Shown: one piece after another, positions 1-6,955 of the stretch | Numbering within the stretch: the first letter of the stretch is position 1 | Layout: the number at the start of each line of letters is the position of its first letter | NCBI GenBank assembly: GCA_031264715.1 | Contig: JAISDP010000088.1 | Span: 1 to 12,368, forward strand | Length of the DNA stretch: 12,368 nucleotides | Direction of reading: 5' to 3' | Source of the DNA: Bacteroidales bacterium | GTDB lineage: Bacteria > Bacteroidota > Bacteroidia > Bacteroidales > UBA4181 | Notes under the pieces: model-generated | The model's database searches: none | Told to the model about the DNA's origin: nothing | Seen by the model: only the letters and a program-made list of their open reading frames with translations | Program-made: the position numbers and the translations under genes

Positions 1-17
1 CCACCGGAAGAATAAGT

Positions 18-290
18 TTAAACAACTTTACATAAGGATTCTCTGCTTTCATAGAACACAAAGATAAACTTTTCCTTTTTTTGACCTGTAGTACAAACAC
101 AGGGGTTTGCAGGTGAGCCGACAATTTGCCTATCCCGTATGCTGTTTACACGAACTGGCGTGCCTGCGCTTATTTCACCGGTTATACCGAGACCGTTTTC
201 CAGTGCAAGAGCGAAAACAGCCTCGACATGGCCTCCTACCTGTATTGACAGGCCGAATAGGCTTTACGCCGTAATGGTTATTACTTCCAT
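18..290 (-). pseudogene. LysM-like small phage-type protein, interrupted by an in-frame stop
   Basis: A minus-strand frame of 91 codons runs from ATG at 290 to a TAA at 18-20. It is broken only by one TAA at 264-266, after the peptide MEVITITA. Reading through gives a plausible small protein: residues 10-48 contain SLFGLSIQ, then VEAVFALALENGLGIT, then GTPVRV. This matches the pattern I know from small LysM-like proteins in Bacteroidota phage-like tail regions, where 'QSL..LA.Q..G..E.VF.LA..NGL..TD.L..G..L.V' is typical. That family usually has Gln or Gly-Gln at the position of the stop, so a single CAA-to-TAA change would explain it. The C-terminal half is unremarkable. It lies just downstream of the membrane-anchored remnant (stop at 296-298) in the same orientation, as in a tail gene cluster. 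The LysM-like call is from pattern memory. Suppression or a later start cannot be excluded, but a pseudogene is most likely. Confidence 0.5.
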
Positions 291-295
291 TTTAA

Positions 296-397
296 TTACC
301 TTTTGAATTTGGTCGTCAGACAGATCGCTAGTATGATGAACAATACGGCAATAAGCCCGATTCCGGCCTTTTCCCAGTCTTTCCATTTGGGTTCCAT
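296..397 (-). CDS. Small single-pass membrane protein, 33 aa (could still be translated)
   Basis: This short minus-strand frame starts at ATG 395-397 and ends with TAA at 296-298. It has an acidic/basic aromatic N-terminus (MEPKWKDWEKAG), one strongly hydrophobic segment (IGLIAVLFIILAICL) and a positively charged tail (KFKR), typical of a one-helix inner-membrane protein. The same frame continues upstream without a stop to 487 with hydrophilic, protein-like residues, so the ATG may be an internal methionine of a longer, frameshifted gene (see the overlapping pseudogene entry). No clear ribosome-binding site is visible, which is common in Bacteroidota. The function is unknown; a phage accessory membrane protein is only a guess from context. 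Confidence 0.35.
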   Translation of the reverse strand: MEPKWKDWEKAGIGLIAVLFIILAICLTTKFKR

Positions 398-585
398 CGT
401 GATCTGTTCTTTAACGGTTATATTCGTATTATCCCTTGTGCTGCCGGTCAATAAAGAATTTTCATCTGTTGCTTTGCGAAAAAAAAATCATTCGCACCGG
501 ATCCCAGCCTCAACCTCACCACCAGCCCCTGCAATACCCCTTTAAATAAACGAATTAAGGCGTCTCTATACCAATAGAAACGATA
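296..585 (-). pseudogene. Truncated, frameshifted reading frame ending in a one-helix membrane protein
   Basis: Two overlapping minus-strand frames look like parts of one gene. The upstream part (585 to 448) reads YRFYWYRDALIRLFKGVLQG and on to NDFFF. It has no ATG at its beginning and is cut off by the left end of the IS element. The downstream part (487 to 296) continues with KATDENSLLTG, ITVKEQITMEPKWKDWEKAG and a hydrophobic helix (AGIGLIAVLFIILAICL) ending in TTKFKR. The two frames meet at a run of nine T on the coding strand (479-487); one extra T would join them. A free-standing alternative is a 33-residue protein starting at ATG 395-397, with one transmembrane segment at about residues 12-28 and a basic C-terminus. 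The function is not recognised. A small phage membrane protein fits the neighbouring LysM-like frame. IS insertion plus a homopolymer slip suggests decay. Confidence 0.42.
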
Positions 586-586
586 A

Positions 587-609
587 TTTCAAACAACAAA
601 TGCAACTTT
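587..609 (+). repeat. Left terminal inverted repeat of the IS30 element
   Basis: This 23-bp end shares TTTCAA at its outer edge and ATGCAACTTT at its inner edge with the reverse complement of 1640-1662. IS30 transposases bind such ends. Confidence 0.75.
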
Positions 610-622
610 AGGTAGAAAAAAG

Positions 623-656
623 AATCTCATTCGGGTGCATGCACCCGAAGGAGATT
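623..656. repeat. 34-bp near-perfect palindrome ahead of the transposase
   Basis: The core 630-649, TTCGGGTGCATGCACCCGAA, is a perfect 20-bp palindrome. One mismatched pair outward (A629/G650), AATCTC (623-628) pairs with GAGATT (651-656). In RNA it can form a strong hairpin, with the most upstream ATG (639) at its centre, between the left IS end and the likely real start at 687. A known strategy in insertion sequences is that such hairpins reduce transposase expression driven by transcription from outside. That role is inferred here. Confidence 0.7.
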
Positions 657-686
657 AGGGAAAAATTTCTTACTTTTAAAGTTGAA

Positions 687-1547
687 ATGAAAAAAGTACA
701 TTTAACCCGTGAGCAAAGGCATACAATAGCTTGTTTATATAAGCAGGGTTGTAGTCAAAAAAAGATTGCACAGACAATCGAGAAAAACAAATCGGTTGTG
801 AGCCGGGAGTTGAAACGCAACGCTAATCCGATAGGGAAATACACTTTCGGATACGCGCAGGATATGACGGAACTGCGAAAAGAACGCATGAAAAAACCGC
901 GGAAAATGACGCAGGAATTAATGAAAAAAGTTATTTCCCTGCTAGAAGAAGATTTTTCGCCGCAACAAATTGAAGGCAGATTAAAATTTGAAAATAAGCC
1001 GTTTGTCAGTCATGAAACGATCTATAAAATCATTCGTGAAGATAAACAGGATGGCGGAAAACTTTACAAACATTGCCGTCATCAACTCAAACATCGAAAG
1101 CGTCCTGTGGGCGAAAAGATATCTATTAAGAACCGCGTTTCAATCGACCACAGAGATGAAACTGTCAATCTGAAACAGCGTTTCGGAGATTGGGAAATAG
1201 ATACGGTTGTGGGTGAAAATAATCGCGGGGCAATCGTCACAATGGTTGAAAGAAAATCCGCTTTCATGATGATGGAAAAACTCGAACATGGCAAAAATGC
1301 GAAAGAACTGACAAAAGTCGTTTACAGATTATTATTTGCATATATCAAGCATGTGCATTCTATTACAGGCGATAACGGAACAGAATTTGCAGACCACGAA
1401 AATATCGCTAAACTGCTCAAAACACGTTTCTTTTTCACGCATCCCTATTCCTCTTGGGAAAAAGGTTTGATTGAAAATACAAACAAACTTGTCAGACAGT
1501 ACATATCAAAAAAACAGACTTTAATACACTTAATAATCAACAAATAA
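687..1547 (+). CDS. IS30-family transposase; conserved C-terminus in the -1 frame
   Basis: This DDE transposase would cut and join the ends of the surrounding element. I start it at ATG 687 (MKKVHLTREQ), the usual family N-terminus; the frame also opens at ATG 639, but that codon sits in the middle of a palindrome. Counting from 639, a helix-turn-helix lies at about residues 22-60 (LTREQ...CSQKKIAQTI...KSVVSREL), and the integrase-like core carries D188 (WEIDTVVG), D245 (ITGDNGTEF) and E279 (EKGLIEN). The D-E spacing of 33 residues is the IS30 signature. After residue 292 this frame ends with ten unrelated residues (QTLIHLIINK). The expected C-terminus (TDFNTLNNQQIRQIQHK, NNRPG, SPKEIFY, VAF) lies in the -1 frame to TGA 1658-1660, giving 340 residues from 639 or 324 from 687. 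The junction is the run of seven A at 1508-1514. It could be a one-base deletion or a frameshift site. Confidence 0.85.
   Translation: MKKVHLTREQRHTIACLYKQGCSQKKIAQTIEKNKSVVSRELKRNANPIGKYTFGYAQDMTELRKERMKKPRKMTQELMKKVISLLEEDFSPQQIEGRLKFENKPFVSHETIYKIIREDKQDGGKLYKHCRHQLKHRKRPVGEKISIKNRVSIDHRDETVNLKQRFGDWEIDTVVGENNRGAIVTMVERKSAFMMMEKLEHGKNAKELTKVVYRLLFAYIKHVHSITGDNGTEFADHENIAKLLKTRFFFTHPYSSWEKGLIENTNKLVRQYISKKQTLIHLIINK
1508..1514 (+). other. A7 run: frameshift point, possible -1 slippery site
   Basis: The transposase is read TCA AAA AAA CAG here, so the heptamer A_AAA_AAA sits in exactly the X_XXY_YYZ phase used for -1 ribosomal frameshifting. A -1 shift continues as ACA GAC TTT AAT and restores 48 codons of conserved transposase C-terminus, ending at 1660. 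I see no strong stem-loop directly downstream. A simple deletion from an A8 run is the plainer explanation. Confidence 0.5.
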
Positions 1548-1639
1548 GACAAATACAACATAAAATAAATAACAGACCAGGAGCTAATTTAAATTTTTAT
1601 TCACCAAAAGAAATTTTTTACCTATATTTGCAAAACAAA

Positions 1640-1662
1640 AAAGTTGCATTCAGTAATTGAAA
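1640..1662 (-). repeat. Right terminal inverted repeat of the IS30 element
   Basis: The reverse complement begins TTTCAATTACTGAATGCAAC and matches the left end in 18 of 23 positions. It overlaps the stop codon (TGA, 1658-1660) of the -1 frame that encodes the conserved transposase C-terminus. This is the compact arrangement expected if the ancestral gene used that frame. Confidence 0.75.
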
Positions 1663-2061
1663 CTACGAAGGCCTTAATCTGCTCTATCATTTGCATAAGT
1701 CAGAAAGATGCAGCATGCTTGCTCGTCAAATGCCGAAATAAGCCCATTTAAAGCCATTTAAGCCACTTTTACGGGCTACATACCACATACTACCTTACAT
1801 AAATTCCAATATGGGGCAAAAAATTAACCCTGAATTAACCCTAAATGGAGTTTTGTACAAATAGTTTTAATTCCGTCATCCGAGGTCAACGGCTCAACTT
1901 CTCTTTATTAATCATCCTTCTTCCTACTTTTACTCTTACGCCTATTTTGTACTTTTTATTTTGATCCCATAGAACCGTTCTATCTTTATTTTCATTCAAC
2001 AAAAATACAACTTATTCCTTTTTTGTCATATTTTTATAGCAGCTTACTTTTTAAAGCACCA
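1663..2061. other. About 400 bp without a convincing gene, between the IS and the PUL terminator
   Basis: No protein frame of useful length or known similarity is visible, and there is no tRNA. Small-scale structure is present. AATTAACCCT occurs twice in tandem around 1821-1842, separated by one base. A near-repeat AGCCCATTTAA/AGCCATTTAA occurs at about 1741-1762. TTTGTACAAA (1852-1861) is a perfect palindrome. From about 1900 the sequence becomes very A/T-rich with no feature I can name. A 27-codon minus-strand frame (MALNGLISAFDEQACC... to NDRAD, about 1675-1758) starts with ATG but is not recognised. Its frame would run across the IS into the truncated frame on the left after its stop, so it may be part of the same decayed accessory region. 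Confidence 0.4.
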
Positions 2062-2076
2062 CCTTTTTTTATTAAG

Positions 2077-2125
2077 AAACAGCAAAGCATTGGAACAAGA
2101 TAAAATAACCAATGCTTTGCTGTTT
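2077..2125 (-). terminator. Large hairpin at the 3' end of the rhamnosidase gene
   Basis: A perfect 17-bp inverted repeat, AAACAGCAAAGCATTGG at 2077-2093 and its complement at 2109-2125, encloses a 15-base loop. It begins 13 bases after the rhamnosidase stop codon. The stem can be extended outward, because a T-rich and an A-rich tract flank the arms (2062-2076 and 2126-2138). On the minus-strand transcript the U-rich tract precedes the stem and the A-rich tract follows it, the reverse of a textbook intrinsic terminator. It is therefore either an operon-end structure that halts or protects transcripts in a less standard way, or an intergenic repeat. Confidence 0.6.
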
Positions 2126-2138
2126 GAATAAAAAGGGG

Positions 2139-5100
2139 TTATTTCTTTACTGCAAACTCATATGTTCCCGATTTCAGTTCGGCCATCACTTTGCCGGTGA
2201 GCGAACGGAACGGTCCAACGCCATCCTTGCCTTTCAGCACTGTCACCTTGCCGATATCGGAAGCCGTCAGGTTGAGCGAAGCTGTGGTATTGGCAGGAAT
2301 GGTAACCCTGTAGATATAACCCGCAGCGGTCTTCTCCCAGCCACTCGTGATTCTGCCGTAAGGCGATTCGAAATATCCCGTGGCAAATGTCATTTCCCCG
2401 CCTACCTTAGGCTGAAGAATGATGTGCTTGTAGCCCGGTTTATTGTCGTCACGCTGAATGCCCAGGGAATGGGAAAACATCCATTCGCCGATAGCACCGT
2501 ACGCATAATGGTTGAACGAGTTCATCTCCACCGGGCCAAAACCGTTTTCGATGGTGTAGGAATTCCAGCGTTCCCACATAGTGGTAGCGCCTTGCAGTAC
2601 GGGATAGAGCCATGACGGATAATTCGTCTGCTCGAAAAGCATGTAAGCCACATCATCACACCCGTTCTCAGACAGCACCAGGTTCAGGTAAGGAGTCCCG
2701 ATAAAGCCTGTTGTCAGTGTATTATTATTCTTTTTAATGTTCTCTACAAGATGCTTGACAGCCAGCGGCTTATTTTTTTCATTGAACAGGTCGGCCTGCA
2801 GCGGCACTACGTACGAGGTTTGGGTATCCACAGGGCGTATTTCTCCCGCCGCAGGTTCCGCTGAGACCGGCGCTGCACCCCTGCGCATCATGGGAACGTA
2901 AGGAGCCTGGGTAATCCCCTGTTCGTTGACGAATTTCTCGTTAAACTTAGCCTTTATGTTTTGGTACAGCTTTCTAAAGCGTTCCTCATCGACCCTGTTT
3001 CCGAGCTGCCTGGCAACACGGCTCATGATCATAGCGTCATAAGCATAATAGGATGTGTGAGTTAGCGAGTTATTGGTTGGCACGATTGCCAGGTGATCGC
3101 CAAGTCCTCCCGGAGGTTGAATGCCGTCTTCAGATCTCAGTTCGAGGTAATTCATATAGCTTTTCATCGAATTATAGTGCTGCTCGAGGATTCCCACATC
3201 GCCATACTGCTGATATACCTGCCACGGCACGATGATGCCGGCTTCCATCCATCCCATGGAGCCACCGGTCACTTCGTTGGACGCACCGTATGGAGGCTGT
3301 CCCATGGTAGGATAGTAACTGGAATAGCTGCCATCCCTGTTCTGGTCATCACGCATGGTGTATAGCCAGCGCGTGTAGAACTGGTCGACTTCAGGGCTGA
3401 AATAGGTGGCAGCACGGGCGAATACCTGAGCATCCCCTGTCCACCCGGCACGTTCATCACGCTGCGGACAGTCGGTAGGAACAGCAAGAAAATTGCCGCG
3501 TTGCCCCCACTGTATGTTTTCGAACAGGCGGTTGATGTTTTCACTGGACGACACATAACTGCTCGTGGCGTTGCCGATGGATTCGAGTGCAACGCCTTTG
3601 ACCTGCTCTACGGGTAGCGGAGCGTCCAAACCCGAGATGGAAATATAGCGGAAACCGTGGCAGGTAAACAGCGGCTGGTAGGTCTCGCCTGTAGCTTTTC
3701 CGCGCATAATGTAATTATCAATGGAAATAGCGCCCCGGTAGTTTTCCACGTATACCTGTCCCTTCATTTTTTGATACATTTCGATGGTGTATGGCTTTAC
3801 CGGATCGGTTGGGATGATTTCAGGATATATCATTTCGCCGTAACGGATGTTGACGGTTTGGCCGGATTTGCCTTTCATGCCTTCCAGGCGGGGCACACCC
3901 ACAATGTTTTGACCGAGGTCATATACATATGTTCCCTTGACCGGTTGCGTTACCGATTTTGCAGTGAGCGTTACATGGTTACGGATAGGAATACCCACAT
4001 GCGCCTGAATGATTACGTTGGCGGCAGGACGCTCAAAGACAGTAGCCGGCTTCCATTTCGAGTCGTCGAAAGAGCCGGCAGCCCAGCCATCCTCCTCCCT
4101 GCGGGCATCGTAATCTTCGCCGAACTGGAATCCGTTGCGTGTTACGGGGCCTGTGTCGTAGCATTTCCATGTACGGTCGGTAAGAATCACTTGCGAAGAG
4201 CCATCCTGAAAAGTAACGATGATTTTTGCCATCAGCGATTGCCTGATGCCGTATGCGTCAACGAAACTGGCAGTAAAAAGATTCAGATCGCTGAACCAGC
4301 CCGATCCCAGCATGGCGCCCAGGCCGTTGCTTCCCTGCCTGAGCATGGCGGTGACATCATAGCTGTTATACATGATGCGATAACGGTAATCTGTCCATCC
4401 GGGGTTGAAATAGTCGTTGCCTACACGCGCACTGTTGATGTAAAATTCATAAGCTCCGCGGGCGGTAACATATAAGCGTGCAGATTTGACAGGCTTATCC
4501 AGGTTGACGGTTTTGCGCAGCATGGGGGCAGAAGTGTGTCCGTAGGGTTTCCATAATTCGAGCTTGCCTGCGCCTGCCAAGTCATGCTTCTTTACGGGAT
4601 CAACATAGAGGGTGGTATTCCAGTTGTCCTCGCTGATGGTAATATTGGAAAAGATGGCTTTTTCGCCTGCGGGCTGCTTGAAGCCGATGGAATGTAACCG
4701 CGCCCAGTCGGTGATATATTCGCCATTGGGATAAGGGTTGATGGTAAACCTTCCTGAGGTGGCGGTTTGTACCCGTGCCTGCGCCTGCGTTTGCGCCTGT
4801 CCCGGCTGTCCCTGAACTGCAGCGGGCGGAGTATAGTTGATTCTCACCCCGTCGATCTCCGGATTGAGAAGGGACATCAGGTGATAGCCCGGAGTGGTTA
4901 CCTTGAGGCGTACATGATGGGGGGCGTTTTTGTTTGCAGCAGTGATGATGTGAGAAATATCCTCAACGAAATCCTCATGCTCAACACCTTCTACAGCGTG
5001 GCGGATAACGAACTGCGCCTTGCCGGCGCCATTGAGATTGACCTCTACCGAAATGTAGTTGGCTGCATCTTTGGCGCTGTACACAAAAACAGCACGGTTA

Positions 5101-5603
5101 CTGCCCTCAGGAATTTCAAGGTCAAAATTAACAATGAAAAATGTGCGGTATTTGGACAGCAGAACTTCCGATGAGCCTATCCATTCGGCTCTGCTCCATC
5201 CTGCACCCATCAGTCCGGTTTCGAACCACGACGGCGCTGATTCAACGACGGCGCCCGTTTCGTCCCACACCTGCACTTTCCAGAAATAGCGGGTGGAAGG
5301 GCGCAAAACGTCACCAAGATAACGTATTCCAAGAGATGCGCCCGACATGGTTCTGCCTGTATCGAAAACATATTCTCCGGCTTTGAGCTGATCCTCGCCG
5401 TTAGCAACCAGAATGCGGTATGCGCTTTGAGCGGCGCCAATATGGTCGGAGGTCATCTGCCAGCTAAAACGCGGCTGATATTCATCAATCCCTATCGGAG
5501 TATCCAGATGCTCTGTGCGAAGATTGACAATGGATGTTGCAGCAAACGCGCCTGCGCTCAACATTATACTGAATAAAAATGATAAAATACTTTTCATTTG
5601 CAT
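2139..5603 (-). CDS. GH78 alpha-L-rhamnosidase, secreted, 1154 aa
   Basis: This inverting glycoside hydrolase releases alpha-linked L-rhamnose from glycan side chains. A signal peptide (residues 1-21, cleavage near AFA) without a lipobox cysteine suggests the periplasm. The Bacteroidota GH78 architecture is visible: an N-terminal beta domain starting VNLRTEHLDTPIGI (about 25-130), further beta domains to about 540, the alpha/alpha-barrel catalytic domain (about 680-1045) and a C-terminal beta domain (PKVGGEMTFATGYFESPYG onward). The catalytic signature TDCPQRDERAGWTGD spans 710-724, with D711, E717 (expected general acid) and D724. The expected general base is E1011 in GATTMWERW. Two unusual low-complexity stretches stand out: a Gln/Ala-rich one at about 261-283 and an Ala/Pro-rich one at about 905-922, inside the catalytic domain. 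The start could be ATG 5603 or, two codons later, ATG 5597. The gene follows the esterase by 50 bp, so co-transcription is likely. Confidence 0.93.
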   Translation of the reverse strand: MQMKSILSFLFSIMLSAGAFAATSIVNLRTEHLDTPIGIDEYQPRFSWQMTSDHIGAAQSAYRILVANGEDQLKAGEYVFDTGRTMSGASLGIRYLGDVLRPSTRYFWKVQVWDETGAVVESAPSWFETGLMGAGWSRAEWIGSSEVLLSKYRTFFIVNFDLEIPEGSNRAVFVYSAKDAANYISVEVNLNGAGKAQFVIRHAVEGVEHEDFVEDISHIITAANKNAPHHVRLKVTTPGYHLMSLLNPEIDGVRINYTPPAAVQGQPGQAQTQAQARVQTATSGRFTINPYPNGEYITDWARLHSIGFKQPAGEKAIFSNITISEDNWNTTLYVDPVKKHDLAGAGKLELWKPYGHTSAPMLRKTVNLDKPVKSARLYVTARGAYEFYINSARVGNDYFNPGWTDYRYRIMYNSYDVTAMLRQGSNGLGAMLGSGWFSDLNLFTASFVDAYGIRQSLMAKIIVTFQDGSSQVILTDRTWKCYDTGPVTRNGFQFGEDYDARREEDGWAAGSFDDSKWKPATVFERPAANVIIQAHVGIPIRNHVTLTAKSVTQPVKGTYVYDLGQNIVGVPRLEGMKGKSGQTVNIRYGEMIYPEIIPTDPVKPYTIEMYQKMKGQVYVENYRGAISIDNYIMRGKATGETYQPLFTCHGFRYISISGLDAPLPVEQVKGVALESIGNATSSYVSSSENINRLFENIQWGQRGNFLAVPTDCPQRDERAGWTGDAQVFARAATYFSPEVDQFYTRWLYTMRDDQNRDGSYSSYYPTMGQPPYGASNEVTGGSMGWMEAGIIVPWQVYQQYGDVGILEQHYNSMKSYMNYLELRSEDGIQPPGGLGDHLAIVPTNNSLTHTSYYAYDAMIMSRVARQLGNRVDEERFRKLYQNIKAKFNEKFVNEQGITQAPYVPMMRRGAAPVSAEPAAGEIRPVDTQTSYVVPLQADLFNEKNKPLAVKHLVENIKKNNNTLTTGFIGTPYLNLVLSENGCDDVAYMLFEQTNYPSWLYPVLQGATTMWERWNSYTIENGFGPVEMNSFNHYAYGAIGEWMFSHSLGIQRDDNKPGYKHIILQPKVGGEMTFATGYFESPYGRITSGWEKTAAGYIYRVTIPANTTASLNLTASDIGKVTVLKGKDGVGPFRSLTGKVMAELKSGTYEFAVKK

Positions 5604-5653
5604 AGTTTTAGAATGATTAATTGAATTTGAAATTGAAATTTGGCATGAAATGA

Positions 5654-6955
5654 TTATAAGTAACGTTTCATAAACTCAAGATAGACCTCCCAGTCAAGAG
5701 GAATGGTACCGTGCCCGCCTTCATGCATGAAGTATCCCAGGGTGTGGAAAACGGGCTGATCCGGCGCCGGAAGTTCGGTAATGCCAAGGTCATCCTTTCC
5801 TAACAGCCGGTATACTTTTCCGGCCTCTGCGGCAGCAAAGAATTCACCCCCGGGATCCGACCAGTTGTCGGTCGTGCCGGTTTGCAGCAGCAGCGGACGG
5901 GGAGCAATCAGAGCAACCAGCAGGTTGGCATCAACCGGGAGTTTGGTAACGTCTGCACCGTATTTGCCGTAGTTGGCGGCGAACTGATAGGGATAACGGC
6001 TCCCTTCGGTGAGGTGAGCCACTGTTTCTCCGTAATTGCGCCGGCTAATGGCAGCGCCGCCTTCTCCCGAACAGCTGGCCAGTACCATAGCCACTCTCGG
6101 TTCACGGGCGCCTGTCCACATCACGGTTTTCCCAAGGCGTGAGGCGCCGGTGATGGCGATCCGCTTAGCATTGATGGATGGGTCTTTTTCAAAATAGTCC
6201 ATCACATTGCTCACTCCCCAGGCCCAGGCCGAAATGGAACCCCATTCGTCGGGCGCAGGCTCTTTCCGGCCGGGTTTCAGATACAATCCACGCACGCCGA
6301 AAGGAACCCCGCCGAGGAAATCGGGATCAATATCCGTATAGTTTAATGTTGCAAAGCCAAAGCCTTCAGCGAGAAATGCTTTTATATAATCGTTCATACG
6401 CGAACCGGGGCGTGCACCGGCGGTTGCAACGGAGCGCGTTTTGGAACGGGCATCCCACGCCGTGCCCGGCTTGATGCCCGGATCATTCACCGTGATGTTG
6501 TTGGCGGAGAAGCTCAGGTTGAGCAGCAGCGGCACAGGGCCACTGGCATTTCGGGGAATGTAAATCAATACATCCACTTTGGGGCCATCGTCGTTTGGCG
6601 AGAAAAAGACGGTTACCTGCTTGCGGATGGCAGTACCTTCAAATCCCAGATCTTCCTCCACGGTGTAGCGGAGCTTGGGTTTTTTGGCAGGCCATTTTCC
6701 GTACTGGTGTTCTTCAAAGAGGCGGAGAATTTCCGGACGGCGTTTGTCGTACCACTGCCTGGCGGTGGTTACTTCTTTCCCGTTCAGCATCACCAGCGGA
6801 TCGGGAAGCGTCGCCCTGTAATCGCCTGCCTGCGATTCGTCGTAATTGACGGGGATGCCGGCGATCACCGTGCGGTCTTGTGCCTTCAACTGCATGGACA
6901 TGAAAAGCCCGCACGCAAACAGTAAACTGAGAAATAATAAGAAATTTTTTTTCAT
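5654..6955 (-). CDS. CE15-type glucuronoyl esterase-like alpha/beta hydrolase
   Basis: This is a serine esterase of the glucuronoyl esterase type (CE15), a family that cleaves esters of (4-O-methyl-)glucuronic acid; bacterial members in glycan loci may act on other uronate esters. I chose ATG 6955 (MKKNFLLFLSLLF); the frame extends 17 codons further to ATG 7006, but the signal peptide fits the internal start. Cleavage is likely after KAQ. An LFAC motif resembles a lipobox, but it is followed by more hydrophobic residues. From the chosen start (subtract 17 from numbering at 7006), the nucleophile is S272 in ITGASRLGKT, the acid is probably E298 in CSGEGGAA, and the histidine is H415 (GGHGT) or H411 (MHEGG). 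The APRPLLLQTGTTDNWSDPGGEF segment is typical of the family. The length (433 aa) is normal. It sits between susD and the rhamnosidase in the same orientation, which suggests an accessory role in removing uronate esters. Confidence 0.85.
   Translation of the reverse strand: MKKNFLLFLSLLFACGLFMSMQLKAQDRTVIAGIPVNYDESQAGDYRATLPDPLVMLNGKEVTTARQWYDKRRPEILRLFEEHQYGKWPAKKPKLRYTVEEDLGFEGTAIRKQVTVFFSPNDDGPKVDVLIYIPRNASGPVPLLLNLSFSANNITVNDPGIKPGTAWDARSKTRSVATAGARPGSRMNDYIKAFLAEGFGFATLNYTDIDPDFLGGVPFGVRGLYLKPGRKEPAPDEWGSISAWAWGVSNVMDYFEKDPSINAKRIAITGASRLGKTVMWTGAREPRVAMVLASCSGEGGAAISRRNYGETVAHLTEGSRYPYQFAANYGKYGADVTKLPVDANLLVALIAPRPLLLQTGTTDNWSDPGGEFFAAAEAGKVYRLLGKDDLGITELPAPDQPVFHTLGYFMHEGGHGTIPLDWEVYLEFMKRYL

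Larger units (their letters stand above)
587..1662 (+). mobile_element. IS30-family insertion sequence, about 1.08 kb
   Basis: The element is bounded by imperfect terminal inverted repeats. The left end at 587-609 and the reverse complement of the right end at 1640-1662 both begin TTTCAA and both contain ATGCAACTTT at the same offset; 18 of 23 positions match. The repeats enclose one plus-strand transposase gene of the IS30 type, and the length is slightly short but reasonable for this family. I see no convincing target-site duplication: the flanks are ...CGATAA on the left and CTACGA... on the right. On the left the element appears to cut a minus-strand phage-type reading frame. Boundaries are accurate to a few bases only. 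Confidence 0.85.

Noticed and set aside
117..248. Plus-strand stretch reading IPYAVYTNWRACAYFTGYTE up to TGA at 246
   Set aside because: It looks protein-like but has no start codon. It is antisense to the LysM-like minus-strand frame, which fits a known pattern better.
303..545. 80-codon plus-strand frame near the left end
   Set aside because: It starts at TTG and lies opposite a minus-strand frame that reads as a credible membrane protein. Its own translation is Ser/Pro-rich with no recognisable pattern.
554..1678. ATTAAGGC (554-561) and GCCTTAAT (1671-1678) as an outer inverted pair around the IS
   Set aside because: They lie at unequal distances from the two IS ends and are only 8 bp long. 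They cannot be a target duplication, which would be direct, and may be chance.
3657..4475. 272-codon plus-strand frame
   Set aside because: It is entirely antisense to the well-supported GH78 gene and has no recognisable domain; long shadows are expected opposite a GC-richer gene.
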